From: SHZI01 sp041396045
GTDB taxonomy: Bacteria > Pseudomonadota > Gammaproteobacteria > Steroidobacterales > GCA-2729495
NCBI GenBank assembly: GCA_041396045.1
Contig: JAWKZI010000002.1
Coordinates: 205,284-269,283 of the forward strand
DNA length: 64,000 bases
Direction of reading: 5' to 3'
Below, in pieces: positions 35,485 through 44,633 of the stretch (positions are counted from its first letter, which is position 1; each line of letters starts with the position of its first letter). Made by a program: the position numbers and the translations under genes. The notes under the pieces were generated by a model, which was given only the letters and a program-made list of their open reading frames with translations, searched no databases and was not told the origin of the DNA.

Positions 35485-35687
35485 ACGTTCTGGGCTTCCT
35501 GAGCAGGGCGTAGAGAGTCGCCCGGAGATTCTGGCGCAAGGCGTCGCATTCTAGCCCGCTGCCTGAGGCTTGTCCTCGTCAGCAGAAGCGGGTGTGAGGC
35601 AACTGGGCGCGCGCTGTATCTGCTGGCCAGCCCGTGGCAAAATGAAGGCCACGACGTACAACGTCGCGCAAGCGCGGATAAATAGCG

Positions 35688-36477
35688 ATGCTAGAGCCAG
35701 AGCCCAGCGACGAACTGCCTGGCCACAAGCGGCGGGCCATCTACCTGTTGCCCAATTTACTCACCACCGGCACGCTGTTTGCCGGCTTCTACGGCATCGT
35801 GGCCTCTATCGACGGCAATTACACGCCAGCCTGCATCGCGGTATTTATAGCCGCTGTACTGGATGGATTGGACGGTCGGCTGGCTCGCCTGACGCATACC
35901 GAATCAGAGTTTGGCAAACAGTACGACAGCCTGGCCGACATGGTGGCGTTTGGTATGGCGCCGGCAATCATTGTTTACCAGTGGGGCCTTAAGGCCCTTG
36001 CGGAATACGGTTGGGCGTGGGGCAAGCTCGGCTGGCTGGCTGCCTTCGTCTATGCCGTAGCTGCGGCACTCCGGCTGGCTCGATTCAACGTGGGCGCACG
36101 AGCCATCGATCGGCGTTTTTTGAAGGCTTGCCAAGCCCTTCGGCTGCCGGCCTGGTTGCCAGCATGGTATGGGTCGCCGCCACACACGGAGTCGACGGGC
36201 TGCCCGCTTTGGCCCTGAGTACGGCGATTACCGTGTGCGCCGGAGTCCTGATGGTTTCCCGTCTCGCGTACTACAGTTTCAAGGAACTGGGTCCGCGCGG
36301 CCGGATCTCCTTCGGCTACGTGCTGGTCATTCCCTTGATTTTTGTGCTGATCTCACTGAATCCACCCATCGTTTGCTTCGTGATCGCATCGTTGTATGCA
36401 ATTTCCGGGTTGCCGTTGCCATCTGGCGTCGACAGCGTCGACTGTCGAGTCGCGCACAGCGCCACGACGAGGCCTAG
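35688..36477 (+). CDS. pssA: CDP-diacylglycerol--serine O-phosphatidyltransferase (frame interrupted twice)
   Basis: About 263 residues if the frame is restored, membrane-bound, making phosphatidylserine. N-terminal IYLLPNLLTTGTLFAGFYGI and the signature DGLDGRLARLTHTESEFGKQYDSLADMVAFG are complete. The frame breaks at 36116-36121, where six T should be seven to read DRRFFEGLPSPSAAGL, and again at 36407-36409, where GGG should be GGGG to give SGVAVAIWRRQRR and the C-terminus LSSRAQRHDEA ending at TAG 36475. Two homopolymer losses explain everything, and PssA is essential in most relatives, so assembly error is far likelier than decay. Start ATG 35688. It is followed within ten bases by the uracil-DNA glycosylase gene. 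Confidence 0.88.
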
Positions 36478-36486
36478 CGCTTGTCA

Positions 36487-37185
36487 ATGGCTATTTCCGA
36501 ACGTCAACTGGTGGTGCTTGAGGCGATGGGCATCCCCGTGTGGAGGAGCCGGCGAGCCTCGATAACTGAAAGCAGCGATACATCAGGGCAGGAATGGCAA
36601 CGTCTGGAGCAGGAAGCGCTGGCCTGTACGAAGTGCGAGTTGCACAAGTGCCGTACCCAGGTGGTGTTCGGTGTTGGTAACCGGCAGGCGCGCTGGCTGG
36701 TGATCGGTGAGGCTCCGGGAGCGGAAGAAGATCGCCAGGGCGAGCCTTTCGTCGGTCGGGCCGGCCAATTGCTGAACGAAATGTTGCAGGCGGTAGGCCT
36801 GAGTCGGCAGCAGGTCTACATTGCGAATATTCTGAAGTGCCGGCCACCAGAGAACAGGGATCCGAAGCCGGAGGAGGCAGCAACTTGTGAACAGTATCTG
36901 CAGCGGCAAATTGCTCTGATCCAACCGCGCCTGATCCTCACCGTTGGACGCATCGCTGCACAGAATCTGCTGCGGGACGTAACACCGATTGGCAAGTTGC
37001 GCGGGCGCGTGCACCGTTACGGGCCGGACGGAATTCCGGTGGTAGTGACCTACCACCCGGCCTATCTGCTACGCAGTCCCGGCCAGAAGCGCAAGTCGTG
37101 GGAGGATCTGTGCCTCGCCATGGCCACAGTAGATCCACGCGGCAATTCCGGTGGCAATGCAGTTGGTGGTGACGTACTACAGTGA
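36487..37185 (+). CDS. uracil-DNA glycosylase, family 4 (Fe-S type)
   Basis: 232 residues from ATG 36487. Family-4 hallmarks: the early cysteine pair CTKCELHKC and later Cys residues in ILKCRPPENRDP and TCEQYL bind a 4Fe-4S cluster; GEAPGAEEDRQGEPFVGRAG is motif 1 and TYHPAYLLR the motif with the catalytic-pocket His. It removes uracil from DNA. An N-terminal extension of ~45 residues precedes the conserved part. An in-frame TTG at 36481 could be an alternative start. It sits between pssA and rimI, co-directional with both. Confidence 0.92.
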   Translation: MAISERQLVVLEAMGIPVWRSRRASITESSDTSGQEWQRLEQEALACTKCELHKCRTQVVFGVGNRQARWLVIGEAPGAEEDRQGEPFVGRAGQLLNEMLQAVGLSRQQVYIANILKCRPPENRDPKPEEAATCEQYLQRQIALIQPRLILTVGRIAAQNLLRDVTPIGKLRGRVHRYGPDGIPVVVTYHPAYLLRSPGQKRKSWEDLCLAMATVDPRGNSGGNAVGGDVLQ

Positions 37186-37236
37186 TGCCTGCAAGCGATG
37201 TTGCCAAGCCCGCATGACAGCGCCCAGTGACCCGAA

Positions 37237-37713
37237 ATGAGTGCTGAACTGCTGCCGGTCCCGGCCATCATTCGCGAGATGCAGCAGTCAGACCTGCCGT
37301 CGGTAGCGACGATCGAGCAGGCGGCCTACAAATTTCCGTGGAGCCCCGGGATTTTTCGCGATTGTCTGTTGGCCGGCTATACGAGCCTGGTGGTCGAACA
37401 CAGCGGCCGCGTTATCGGCTACGGCATCATGTCGATTGCAGCCGGTGAGGCGCATCTGCTCAACCTGGTCCTGGCGGGTTCGGCTCGCCGAATGGGCCAT
37501 GCCCGGCGACTACTGGAACATCTGCTGGATCTGGCTCGAAGCGCGGGTGCAGAGCGCATGTACCTGGAGGTCCGACCGTCCAATGTCCCGGCGCTGCATC
37601 TCTACGAAAAGGCCGGTTTTGAGCTCCTGGGTCGCCGGCGCGGATATTACCGCGTGCAGGGTGGCACCGAGGACGCCGTGGTTCTTGTTCATCGCTGCAC
37701 ACCCCGGCGCTAA
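37237..37713 (+). CDS. rimI: ribosomal-protein-alanine N-acetyltransferase
   Basis: 158 residues with the GNAT fold. Substrate side: AAYKFPWSPGIFRDCLLAGY, the RimI-specific region. Acetyl-CoA loop: LVLAGSARRMGHARRLLEHLL. Then the MYLEVRPSNVPALHLYEKAGFELLGRRRGYY ending typical of RimI. It acetylates the N-terminal Ala of ribosomal protein S18. In many gammaproteobacteria it is near tsaB; here it follows the uracil-DNA glycosylase gene by 51 bases and precedes a transporter by six. Start ATG 37237 is preceded by no strong Shine-Dalgarno. Confidence 0.92.
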   Translation: MSAELLPVPAIIREMQQSDLPSVATIEQAAYKFPWSPGIFRDCLLAGYTSLVVEHSGRVIGYGIMSIAAGEAHLLNLVLAGSARRMGHARRLLEHLLDLARSAGAERMYLEVRPSNVPALHLYEKAGFELLGRRRGYYRVQGGTEDAVVLVHRCTPRR

Positions 37714-37719
37714 GGGCCG

Positions 37720-38997
37720 ATGAACCGCAAACTCTGGCGCAACAGGCCGGTACTGGCCTGGGCACTCTATGACTGGGGAAATTCGGCATTTGCGCTCGCC
37801 GTGCTCACGGCCTTCGTACCGGTCATGCTGGGTGGGTACTGGAACGATGGCGCACCCAGTACGGTGACAACCTTTCGTCTGGGCGTGGCCAATGGCGTGT
37901 CCAGCCTGGTGGTTGTACTGCTGGCGCCGCTGCTGGGTGCGATGAGTGACCAAGCGCGTCGTCGCAAACCCTGGATTGCGTTCTTTACGATGCTGGGCGT
38001 GCTGGCAACCGGATTGCTCGCTACGGCTGTGCCGGGTGGCTGGCCTTATGCAATGTTTTGTTTTGTGGTGGCTTCAGTCGGCTTTTTCTCTGCGAACAGC
38101 CTCTACGATGCCATGCTGGTTGATGTCGCCGAGCCGGCAACCTTCGATCGGGTATCGGCGCTTGGCTACGGCCTCGGCTACCTGGGTGGCGCGCTGCTGT
38201 TCACACTCAGCGTGTTGATGTTGGCCAGTCCGCATACCTTCGGACTTGAAAGTCAGACGGCTGCCATGCGCGTAACGTTCGTGCTGGTCGGTATCTGGTG
38301 GGCAGTCTTCACGGTGCCGTTGATGCTGTGGGTCCGGGAACGCGGCACCTCGCCACTGCCGGTTGCCGGCACCTTCAGGGCTGGCTTGCGCGCACTGCGC
38401 AGCACCCTGCGATCGATCGGTTCCGAACGGAATGTCGTCTGGTTCCTGGTGGCTTACTGGCTGTATATCGACGGGGTTTATACGATCATCAAGATGGCCG
38501 TTGACTACGGCCTTTCACAGGGGCTGTCTACCACGGACGTGACCGCCGCTATCCTGCTGACCAACTTCATCGGCTTTCCGGCCGCCATCGGCTTCGGCCT
38601 GCTGGGCGACCGGCTGGGTACCAAGAACGCCATCTACCTTGGCCTCGTCATATATGTGGTCGCAACCTTTCTGGCAGTGTTTCTGACCACAGCCCCACAG
38701 TTCTACGGCCTGGCTGTAACCATCGGTCTGGTGCAGGGAGGCGTGCAGTCCTTGAGTCGGTCGCTCTATGCACGGTTGATTCCACCCGAAAAAAGCGGCG
38801 AGTACTTTGGATTCTTCAATATGCTGGGCAAGTTCTCGTCGATACTCGGCCCGGTGCTGGCCGGCACAGCCGCGCTGCTTGCTGGTAGTCAGCGCATCGG
38901 CATCCTGTCGATTCTTGTGCTGTTTATTGCCGGCCTGGTACTCCTCACCCGGGTACGGGTACCGTCGGGAGATGCAACTTCCGCACCCGTTGACTGA
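37720..38997 (+). CDS. UMF1-type MFS transporter
   Basis: 425 residues with about 12 membrane helices. The opening ALYDWGNSAFALAVLTAFVP and the loop MSDQARRRKPWIAFF place it in the UMF1 (Atg22-like) branch of the major facilitator superfamily; GVQSLSRSLYARLIPPEKSGEYFGFFNMLGKFSSILGPVL near residue 345 is the family's other signature. Substrate is unknown; fungal Atg22 exports amino acids from vacuoles. Six bases follow rimI, so they may share a transcript. Its 3' end runs 53 bases over the 3' end of the convergent transglutaminase gene. Confidence 0.87.
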   Translation: MNRKLWRNRPVLAWALYDWGNSAFALAVLTAFVPVMLGGYWNDGAPSTVTTFRLGVANGVSSLVVVLLAPLLGAMSDQARRRKPWIAFFTMLGVLATGLLATAVPGGWPYAMFCFVVASVGFFSANSLYDAMLVDVAEPATFDRVSALGYGLGYLGGALLFTLSVLMLASPHTFGLESQTAAMRVTFVLVGIWWAVFTVPLMLWVRERGTSPLPVAGTFRAGLRALRSTLRSIGSERNVVWFLVAYWLYIDGVYTIIKMAVDYGLSQGLSTTDVTAAILLTNFIGFPAAIGFGLLGDRLGTKNAIYLGLVIYVVATFLAVFLTTAPQFYGLAVTIGLVQGGVQSLSRSLYARLIPPEKSGEYFGFFNMLGKFSSILGPVLAGTAALLAGSQRIGILSILVLFIAGLVLLTRVRVPSGDATSAPVD

Positions 38998-40984
38998 ATG
39001 CCCGGATTTGTGCCGGAGTCGGTGTAGTGTCGTAACGCAAATGAAGATATTCATTGGCGATCGCCAGAATCGTTTTTTCCAGGTCCGGCCGCAGAGCCGC
39101 GACCGCTGCCGCATACTCACTGGGGCCTTCCTCTGCCTGTCGCGGTCGGGTCAGCTTGCCGAGGCGCCGGCAGAGTCGTTGCCAGGCCATGTCGACCGGA
39201 TCTGAGCGGTCCGGCCTGGCGCGCATGCCGAGCAAGCTGAACAGAGCCAGCATGACACAGACCGCCAGTGCACAGACCAGCGCAATATCCCGTAGCGAGG
39301 GCGCCTTTATACCCAGACGCTGCAGCAAGGCGGCCTGCTGATCCGGGCCAAACGCCAGCACCCAGCGGTCCCAGGTGGCATTGATGGCGTCCCAGCTCAA
39401 CGCCAGGCGCTCAAGCCAGGGGCCGGTTCCCAGCAGCGGCAAGCTGTTGCGGGATGTGTCCGGGAAGGCTGCTTCGAGTCCGTTTTCAATGCGTTCTGGT
39501 GCTACTGCAGCCGTTGGGTCGTAGCGGATCCAGCGGCCATTCAGCCAGACCTCCGTCCAGGCATGGGCATCGGATTGCCGGACAATCAAGTAGTCCGCAA
39601 CCGGATTCTGTTGCCCTCCCTGATAACCGGCTACAACCCTGGCTGGTATACCGGCACTGCGGGCCAACAAGGCGAAGGCTGATGCGTAGTGTTCGCAGAA
39701 CCCGGCACGGGTCGTAAACAGAAATTCATCCACTGGATTGTTGCGCAGTGCCGGCGGTTTCAGCGTGTAAAAGAACGCCTGCTCACGGAACATGCGCAGG
39801 ATCTGACGCAGGTAAGCTTCATCGGAAGAGGCGGCACGACGCAGTGTCTGACCCAACTCGATGCTGCGTGCATTCATGTTCTTGCCAAGCTCAAGGTTGG
39901 CGGGATCCGGTCTTGTGCTGTGGTTGAATTCGCCTGCAGCAATCGACTCGCCACGCCAGGCCATGCGACTGTCCACCGGGTGTTTACTCAGAAGTTCCAG
40001 GGTGCCGGTAAGCCGGCTGCCTGGTGCATCCCAGGCGATCGGAGTTTCGAGCGGCAGCAGCCAACGTCTCTGATTGGCTTCCAGCGTGATTTCGTAGTGG
40101 TAGACGGGCTGGCCGGCGACGACAGTTGGCTCATAATCTGCGGGTGCTGCCTGCAGGTTGCGCACCGAATCGGGGCGCGCTCGCCAGCTACGACCATCAA
40201 ACTTTTCCAGCACCGGACCACGCCAATAAAGCTCGGCTGGTTTGGGCGTTGGTCCATTGAATCGTACCCGAAACGCCACTTCATCGGATTGCGCGAGCGC
40301 CGTGATATCGCCAGGACTCATCTGATCTGTCAGTCCGGTTTGGGCGGCGTCACTCTGCTTGGGCAGTGCCCAGAACGGGCCAGGCAGTCGGGGGAACAGC
40401 AGGAAAAGCGCCAATGCCAGTGGCAGGGCATGCAGCAGCAGTCGTCCAGTCGTCTGCAGGCCGCGTGTCGTGGTCAAAAGCGCGGCCGGTCTGGCACTTT
40501 GTGCCAGCGCCAGTGTTCCGATCACAACGCCTGCTGCAAGCTGGGGAACGGAAATCAGCGATTGCTCCCGCAGGAAGCTCGCGAAGAGAACAAACCAGGC
40601 GATCAGAATAATGATGCTGCGATCACGGGCAGAATGGGTCTCCAGCAGTTTCAGTGCCAGCATCAGTATGAGCAGCGCTGAGCCGGCATCGAGTCCCGAT
40701 ATCCGCCGATAATCAATCACAATCCCCAGCGAGCCGACAATAGTCAGGATCACGCGGAAAGCTGTGCCGGGCAGTGGCCATCGTCGCAGCGCCGCGCCCA
40801 GGCGCCAGACTACAGCTATCAGTAGTGCCACCAGTACCCACGGCGCCGCTGTTCCCGCATGCGGGATGGTGGCGACACCTATCAGTAGTGTCAGCCAGAT
40901 GAGTTGCCCGCTGGAGGTATGACTTCCGCCGGCTGGCAGTGGCGTGCCGGGCGGAGCCTCCCACTCATGTGCAGGTATCCTCAC
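38945..40984 (-). CDS. TgpA-type membrane transglutaminase-like protein
   Basis: 679 residues from GTG 40984, which overlaps the stop of the DUF58 gene (GTGA). N-terminal half: several membrane helices (DUF3488 region, e.g. LIWLTLLIGVATIPH, LIAWFVLFASFL, LPLALALFLLFPRLPG). The periplasmic part ends in a transglutaminase-like domain with the catalytic triad Cys in RAGFCEHYASAF, His in DAHAWTEVWL and Asp in RYDPTAAV, followed by another helix and a cytosolic tail. TgpA of Pseudomonas aeruginosa is essential there, with unknown substrate. It forms a cluster with DUF58 and MoxR, a widespread trio linked to envelope functions. Confidence 0.88.
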   Translation of the reverse strand: MRIPAHEWEAPPGTPLPAGGSHTSSGQLIWLTLLIGVATIPHAGTAAPWVLVALLIAVVWRLGAALRRWPLPGTAFRVILTIVGSLGIVIDYRRISGLDAGSALLILMLALKLLETHSARDRSIIILIAWFVLFASFLREQSLISVPQLAAGVVIGTLALAQSARPAALLTTTRGLQTTGRLLLHALPLALALFLLFPRLPGPFWALPKQSDAAQTGLTDQMSPGDITALAQSDEVAFRVRFNGPTPKPAELYWRGPVLEKFDGRSWRARPDSVRNLQAAPADYEPTVVAGQPVYHYEITLEANQRRWLLPLETPIAWDAPGSRLTGTLELLSKHPVDSRMAWRGESIAAGEFNHSTRPDPANLELGKNMNARSIELGQTLRRAASSDEAYLRQILRMFREQAFFYTLKPPALRNNPVDEFLFTTRAGFCEHYASAFALLARSAGIPARVVAGYQGGQQNPVADYLIVRQSDAHAWTEVWLNGRWIRYDPTAAVAPERIENGLEAAFPDTSRNSLPLLGTGPWLERLALSWDAINATWDRWVLAFGPDQQAALLQRLGIKAPSLRDIALVCALAVCVMLALFSLLGMRARPDRSDPVDMAWQRLCRRLGKLTRPRQAEEGPSEYAAAVAALRPDLEKTILAIANEYLHLRYDTTPTPAQIRAFSQRVRKLHLPTVPVPG

Positions 40985-41958
40985 GGCGCTTCCCAGGTTG
41001 CTAGCGCTGTCAGGCACTGGTGGTAATGCGCAGCGCCCGTGCCAACGGGCAGTTCGACGCCGGGCAGTCGCAGGCCAAACGGCTGGCCACACATCTCGGT
41101 GTCGATAACCAGCCGCGTCAACATGGACAATCGCTGCTCCGGATCGCGCGCTGGCAGCGCAGCCCAATCCAGCCAGGAGGCGCCTGCGCCGCTGCGATAG
41201 TCCTTGGCCAGCAGCACACCAGAGCGCGCCCACGCCTTCCACGCTATTCGTGACAATGGCTCGCCGGGAACAGGGGGTCGCAATCCCACAAATTCGTCCG
41301 TGCCCCGGACATTCTCCCCGGCATCTTCGGGATCTGAACCAGTCAAGGGTGGTGGCATTCCGGCGGTGTCGGCCGGTTGGGGGTAAACCAGAAGCTCGCG
41401 CGACGGATGCACCACAACCCAGGATTCGAACAGGCCAAGCGGGTGTCGTGTACTCAGGCGGATGGGCGGGCAAAGCCAATGGCCCCGGCCCTCCGTCTGG
41501 AGTCGCAGATTCAGCGTCGCCGACCCGCCTGCCGGCAGATCTACCGCCACCGTGCGTTCCGTTGCCGGGCCTGCCGCGATCTGCCAGCGAGGGGTACGGC
41601 CGGGGTTACTGATGTGGATGACACATTCCAGCAGTTCCCCGGCGAATACCGGCAGGCAACGGCCAACCGCCACGCGCATGCCGGCCAGATTGCGCTGACA
41701 ATGATGGATGCTGACGACGCCCACTGCCGTCAAAATGAAGGCCAGGGCAAAACCCATGTTGTTGCTGTAATTCAGGGAACCCAGCAGCATCGCGAAAAAC
41801 ACCACGCTGAACACCAGCCCGCTTCGTGTTGGCAGGATGTAAACACGCCGCTGGTGTAACTCGATCAGGTCACCGTCAGTGCCCTGACGCCGACGGAGCC
41901 ACTGGCTCACCCGTCGCCTCAGGAACCGGGGAAATCGATGACGTTGTCGTGCTGTCAC
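40981..41958 (-). CDS. DUF58 domain-containing membrane protein
   Basis: 325 residues. Two N-terminal membrane helices (LVFSVVFFAMLLGSLNY and FALAFILTAVGVVSIHH) follow a basic N-terminus. The DUF58 core follows the family's pattern: GRGHWLCPPIRLSTRHPLGLF, then ENVRGTDEFVGLRPPVPGEPLSRIAWKAWARSG and the LLAKDYRSG motif. DUF58 proteins have a von-Willebrand-factor-like fold and work with MoxR ATPases; the exact process is not known. The stop shares GTGA with the TgpA-type gene start, so the two are coupled. MoxR lies 52 bases upstream. Confidence 0.88.
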   Translation of the reverse strand: MTARQRHRFPRFLRRRVSQWLRRRQGTDGDLIELHQRRVYILPTRSGLVFSVVFFAMLLGSLNYSNNMGFALAFILTAVGVVSIHHCQRNLAGMRVAVGRCLPVFAGELLECVIHISNPGRTPRWQIAAGPATERTVAVDLPAGGSATLNLRLQTEGRGHWLCPPIRLSTRHPLGLFESWVVVHPSRELLVYPQPADTAGMPPPLTGSDPEDAGENVRGTDEFVGLRPPVPGEPLSRIAWKAWARSGVLLAKDYRSGAGASWLDWAALPARDPEQRLSMLTRLVIDTEMCGQPFGLRLPGVELPVGTGAAHYHQCLTALATWEAP

Positions 41959-42010
41959 TGGCGAAGGATCCGCCTGATCCGGCGCGCTGATTTCGTGCCC
42001 TGATCCCGTA

Positions 42011-42985
42011 TCAGGGGATCGGGACAGATTCCAGCACTATCTGTGCCGGGTTCTGGATTGCCGCCATTCCCCCCTGACGCGGGCGAAGTCTATGGCCAGC
42101 CACTGGCGCAAAAACTGCCTTGACATCTTCGGGGTGAACGCCGGGATGACCCTGCAGAAGTGCCCAGCAGCGTGCTGCATTTACGAGATCCTGCGCACCG
42201 CGGGGCGAAAGTCCAAGATCGAAAAGCGCAGACTGTCGCGTATAGCGAACCAGCGCCTGTACGTAGTCGAGAAGTGCATCAGACAGAAAAACTTCCCGTG
42301 CGCAGGCACGCACAGCCATGATGCCGGCGATATCGATAATGGGCTGAAGGTCACCGAGAAGGTTGCGGCGGTCATCGCCCTTCAGCAACTTTCTCTCCAG
42401 CGCCTCGCCGGGATACCCCAGCCCGATGCACATCAGGAAGCGGTCAAGCTGCGATTCCGGCAGAGGGAAAGTACCCGCCTGGTGCAGTGGATTCTGCGTC
42501 GCGATCACGAAGAACGGAGCCGGTAATGCATGGGTATGTCCGTCGTACGTAACCTGGTGTTCTTCCATCGCTTCCAGCAGGGCACCCTGTGCCTTCGGAG
42601 TGGCGCGATTGATTTCATCCGCGAGCACGACGTGGGCAAAGACGGGCCCGGGGTGAAAGCGGAATGTGGTCGTGGCCTGATCAAGTATAGACATGCCAAT
42701 GATGTCAGCCGGCAGCATGTCACTGGTAAACTGGATTCGCCGGAACGATAAACCGAGTACACCAGCCAGTGAACGCGCCAGTAGTGTTTTGCCAACGCCA
42801 GGCACATCTTCGATGAGCAGGTGCCCACCTGCCAGCAGGCAAGTGATAGCCAGGCGGATTTCTGCCTGCTTGCCCAGGATTATCTGGCCGATTTCCGTGT
42901 CGGCCCGGGCCGCCAGTTGGTGAGCCAGTTGCCGCCCATGCTGCAACTGGTCCTTGCCGGCGATGGCCGTGACATTAGCTGCCAT
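42011..42985 (-). CDS. MoxR-family AAA+ ATPase
   Basis: About 324 residues from ATG 42985 (MAANVTAIAG); an upstream in-frame ATG at 43024 is also possible. AAA+ motifs: Walker A LIEDVPGVGKTLLARSLA, Walker B HVVLADEINRATPKAQGALLEAMEEHQV, sensor 1 FFVIATQNPLHQAGTFPLPESQLDRFL, and GLSPRGAQDLVNAARCWAL near the C-terminus. MoxR ATPases act as chaperone-like partners of VWA-domain or DUF58 proteins. First gene of the leftward MoxR-DUF58-TgpA set; its start faces msrB across about 150 bases that must hold both promoters, though I could not assign them. Confidence 0.9.
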   Translation of the reverse strand: MAANVTAIAGKDQLQHGRQLAHQLAARADTEIGQIILGKQAEIRLAITCLLAGGHLLIEDVPGVGKTLLARSLAGVLGLSFRRIQFTSDMLPADIIGMSILDQATTTFRFHPGPVFAHVVLADEINRATPKAQGALLEAMEEHQVTYDGHTHALPAPFFVIATQNPLHQAGTFPLPESQLDRFLMCIGLGYPGEALERKLLKGDDRRNLLGDLQPIIDIAGIMAVRACAREVFLSDALLDYVQALVRYTRQSALFDLGLSPRGAQDLVNAARCWALLQGHPGVHPEDVKAVFAPVAGHRLRPRQGGMAAIQNPAQIVLESVPIP

Positions 42986-43131
42986 GCTGGATTCCACTCG
43001 GGCTGTTCCGCCTGAAGATACCATGTCATCTTGCCGCAACCAGAGGGGATGAGTCGGGAACTGGGGCACAGAATTGGCCCGGTTGCGCCATACTTCCGGT
43101 GCAGGCGATAAATCAGCAGGAGCCAGCAGCC

Positions 43132-43560
43132 ATGAGCAATACCAAAGACAGCAAACGACAACACATTGATCGTTATCGCAGTGTGCTTGAACCCGACCAG
43201 TTTGGAGTCCTGTTTGAGGAAAACACCGAGCGGCCGTTCAGCAGTGCACTGAATAACGAAAAGCGCCCTGGTACTTTTGTGTGTGCAGCCTGCCATGCAC
43301 CACTATTCAGGACCTCGGGCAAGTTCGATAGCGGTACCGGGTGGCCCAGCTTTTTCGAGCCGGCTGCTGCAGAGAACATCGAGAGCAAGCGTGACTTCCG
43401 CATGATCGTGCCTCGTACTGAATATCATTGCGCACGATGCGGTGGCCACCAGGGCCATATCTTCAAGGACGGTCCTGAGCCGACCGGACTGCGCTATTGC
43501 AACAATGGACTGGCGCTCAGTTTCGTACCGGACGGTGAGGCACTGCCGGAACTGCGCTAG
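43132..43560 (+). CDS. msrB: peptide-methionine (R)-S-oxide reductase
   Basis: 142 residues. Two CxxC motifs that bind structural zinc: CAAC and CARCGG. Substrate and catalytic region: KFDSGTGWPSFFEP, RTEYHCARCGGHQGHIF and the RYCNNGLALSFVP block with the catalytic Cys, where the usual RYCIN.. reads RYCNN. It reduces methionine-R-sulfoxide in proteins. Start is ATG 43132 with CAGGAG about ten bases upstream, preferred over an upstream GTG at 43099. It stands alone ahead of an esterase gene, divergent from MoxR. Confidence 0.95.
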   Translation: MSNTKDSKRQHIDRYRSVLEPDQFGVLFEENTERPFSSALNNEKRPGTFVCAACHAPLFRTSGKFDSGTGWPSFFEPAAAENIESKRDFRMIVPRTEYHCARCGGHQGHIFKDGPEPTGLRYCNNGLALSFVPDGEALPELR

Positions 43561-43607
43561 CCAACCCGGCCGCCAGCGAACCAGACATGCAGCGAGGGAG
43601 AGTAGTC

Positions 43608-44633
43608 GTGAAAAAATCAAGAAGTGTCTGGTTTGGTGCAGTGCTGCTCGTCGGCCAGGCATTAACCCCGATATCGGCGGCGACCGAAATGCCGATACCC
43701 GCGTCCATCAGCCCTGAAGCGCAGGCGTATCTGCGCAGTTTGCCTCCCCGTCGCACCAGCAGTTCAGACCTGTCAGACCCGGCAACAGTTGCTCGCGTCC
43801 GCACGATCCTCGGCAAGATGTTCCTCGAGGGTGCCAGACGCATCAGCACCGACTACAGCATGGAAAAAATTGATGCCAGCGGTGTGCCGGCGTACTGGGT
43901 GCGTAGCAAAGCCGGTACACCGGACAAGGCAGCGAATCACGATGACAAGCAGATGCTGCTCTACATTCACGGCGGTGGCTTTGTTATCGGTTCGGCATCG
44001 ACTGACATCAGCATTCCCTTGCGCATCGGTCCGGCCGCTGATCTCCCGGTGCTTTCCGTCGAGTACCGTCTCGCGCCTGAACACCCGTACCCGGCGGCAT
44101 TGGACGATGTACTGCACACATATGGCTGGCTGCTCAAGCACGGGTACAGGGCCGCCGATATCGGCGTGATCGGCGATTCCGCAGGCGGACAGCTTGCAGT
44201 TGCACTGGTTCTTGCTGCGCGTAAGGCCGGGCTCCCGCTGCCGGCAGCCGTAGTGGTGATGTCTCCGGTCGCCGACATGACGAACACCGGCGACAGTGCC
44301 GTTACTCTGGCCAACTTCGATCCCATCCAGACTACCGATAAATCCAACCGGATCCTCTATATGGCCGGCGCAGATCCAGCCGATCCCTTGTTGTCCACGA
44401 TATTTGCTGACCTGAAGGGATTCCCGCCGCTGCTGATTCAGGTTGGTACGCGGGATCTGCTGTTGAGTGACAGTGTACGGTTGGCGCGCAAGGCTCGCAG
44501 CGATGGCGTGGATGTCACCCTCGATGTGTGGGATGGAATGTGGCACGTCTGGCAGGGCAATCCGACTGTGCCGGAAGCAGCCGCGGCCTCTGCAGAAGTC
44601 GGTGCCTTTCTGCGCCGGCATCTGGCGCGGTAG
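43608..44633 (+). CDS. alpha/beta hydrolase, HSL-type esterase (exported)
   Basis: About 341 residues from GTG 43608, which has GGGAGAG eight bases ahead; an upstream ATG at 43587 has no such site. A signal peptide is likely (KKSRSVWFGAVLLVGQALTPISAATE). The hormone-sensitive-lipase-like family IV motif HGGGF is in LYIHGGGFVIGSAS, the nucleophile elbow is GDSAGGQLAVAL, with catalytic Asp near DPLLSTIFADL or RDLLLSDS and His in MWHVWQGN. It probably hydrolyses short-chain esters in the periplasm; the substrate is unknown. Its TAG stop lies inside the GTAGG end of a palindromic element (44630-44880). Confidence 0.88.
   Translation: MKKSRSVWFGAVLLVGQALTPISAATEMPIPASISPEAQAYLRSLPPRRTSSSDLSDPATVARVRTILGKMFLEGARRISTDYSMEKIDASGVPAYWVRSKAGTPDKAANHDDKQMLLYIHGGGFVIGSASTDISIPLRIGPAADLPVLSVEYRLAPEHPYPAALDDVLHTYGWLLKHGYRAADIGVIGDSAGGQLAVALVLAARKAGLPLPAAVVVMSPVADMTNTGDSAVTLANFDPIQTTDKSNRILYMAGADPADPLLSTIFADLKGFPPLLIQVGTRDLLLSDSVRLARKARSDGVDVTLDVWDGMWHVWQGNPTVPEAAAASAEVGAFLRRHLAR

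Noticed and set aside
35650..35670. CGACGT-ACA-ACGTCG inverted repeat ahead of pssA as an operator
   Set aside because: Only six-base arms in GC-rich DNA; such repeats are expected by chance and no second copy was noticed.
39689..40681. 330-codon open frame on the plus strand inside the TgpA-type gene
   Set aside because: Opposite a protein with clear transglutaminase and membrane motifs; no recognisable domain and no ribosome-binding site.
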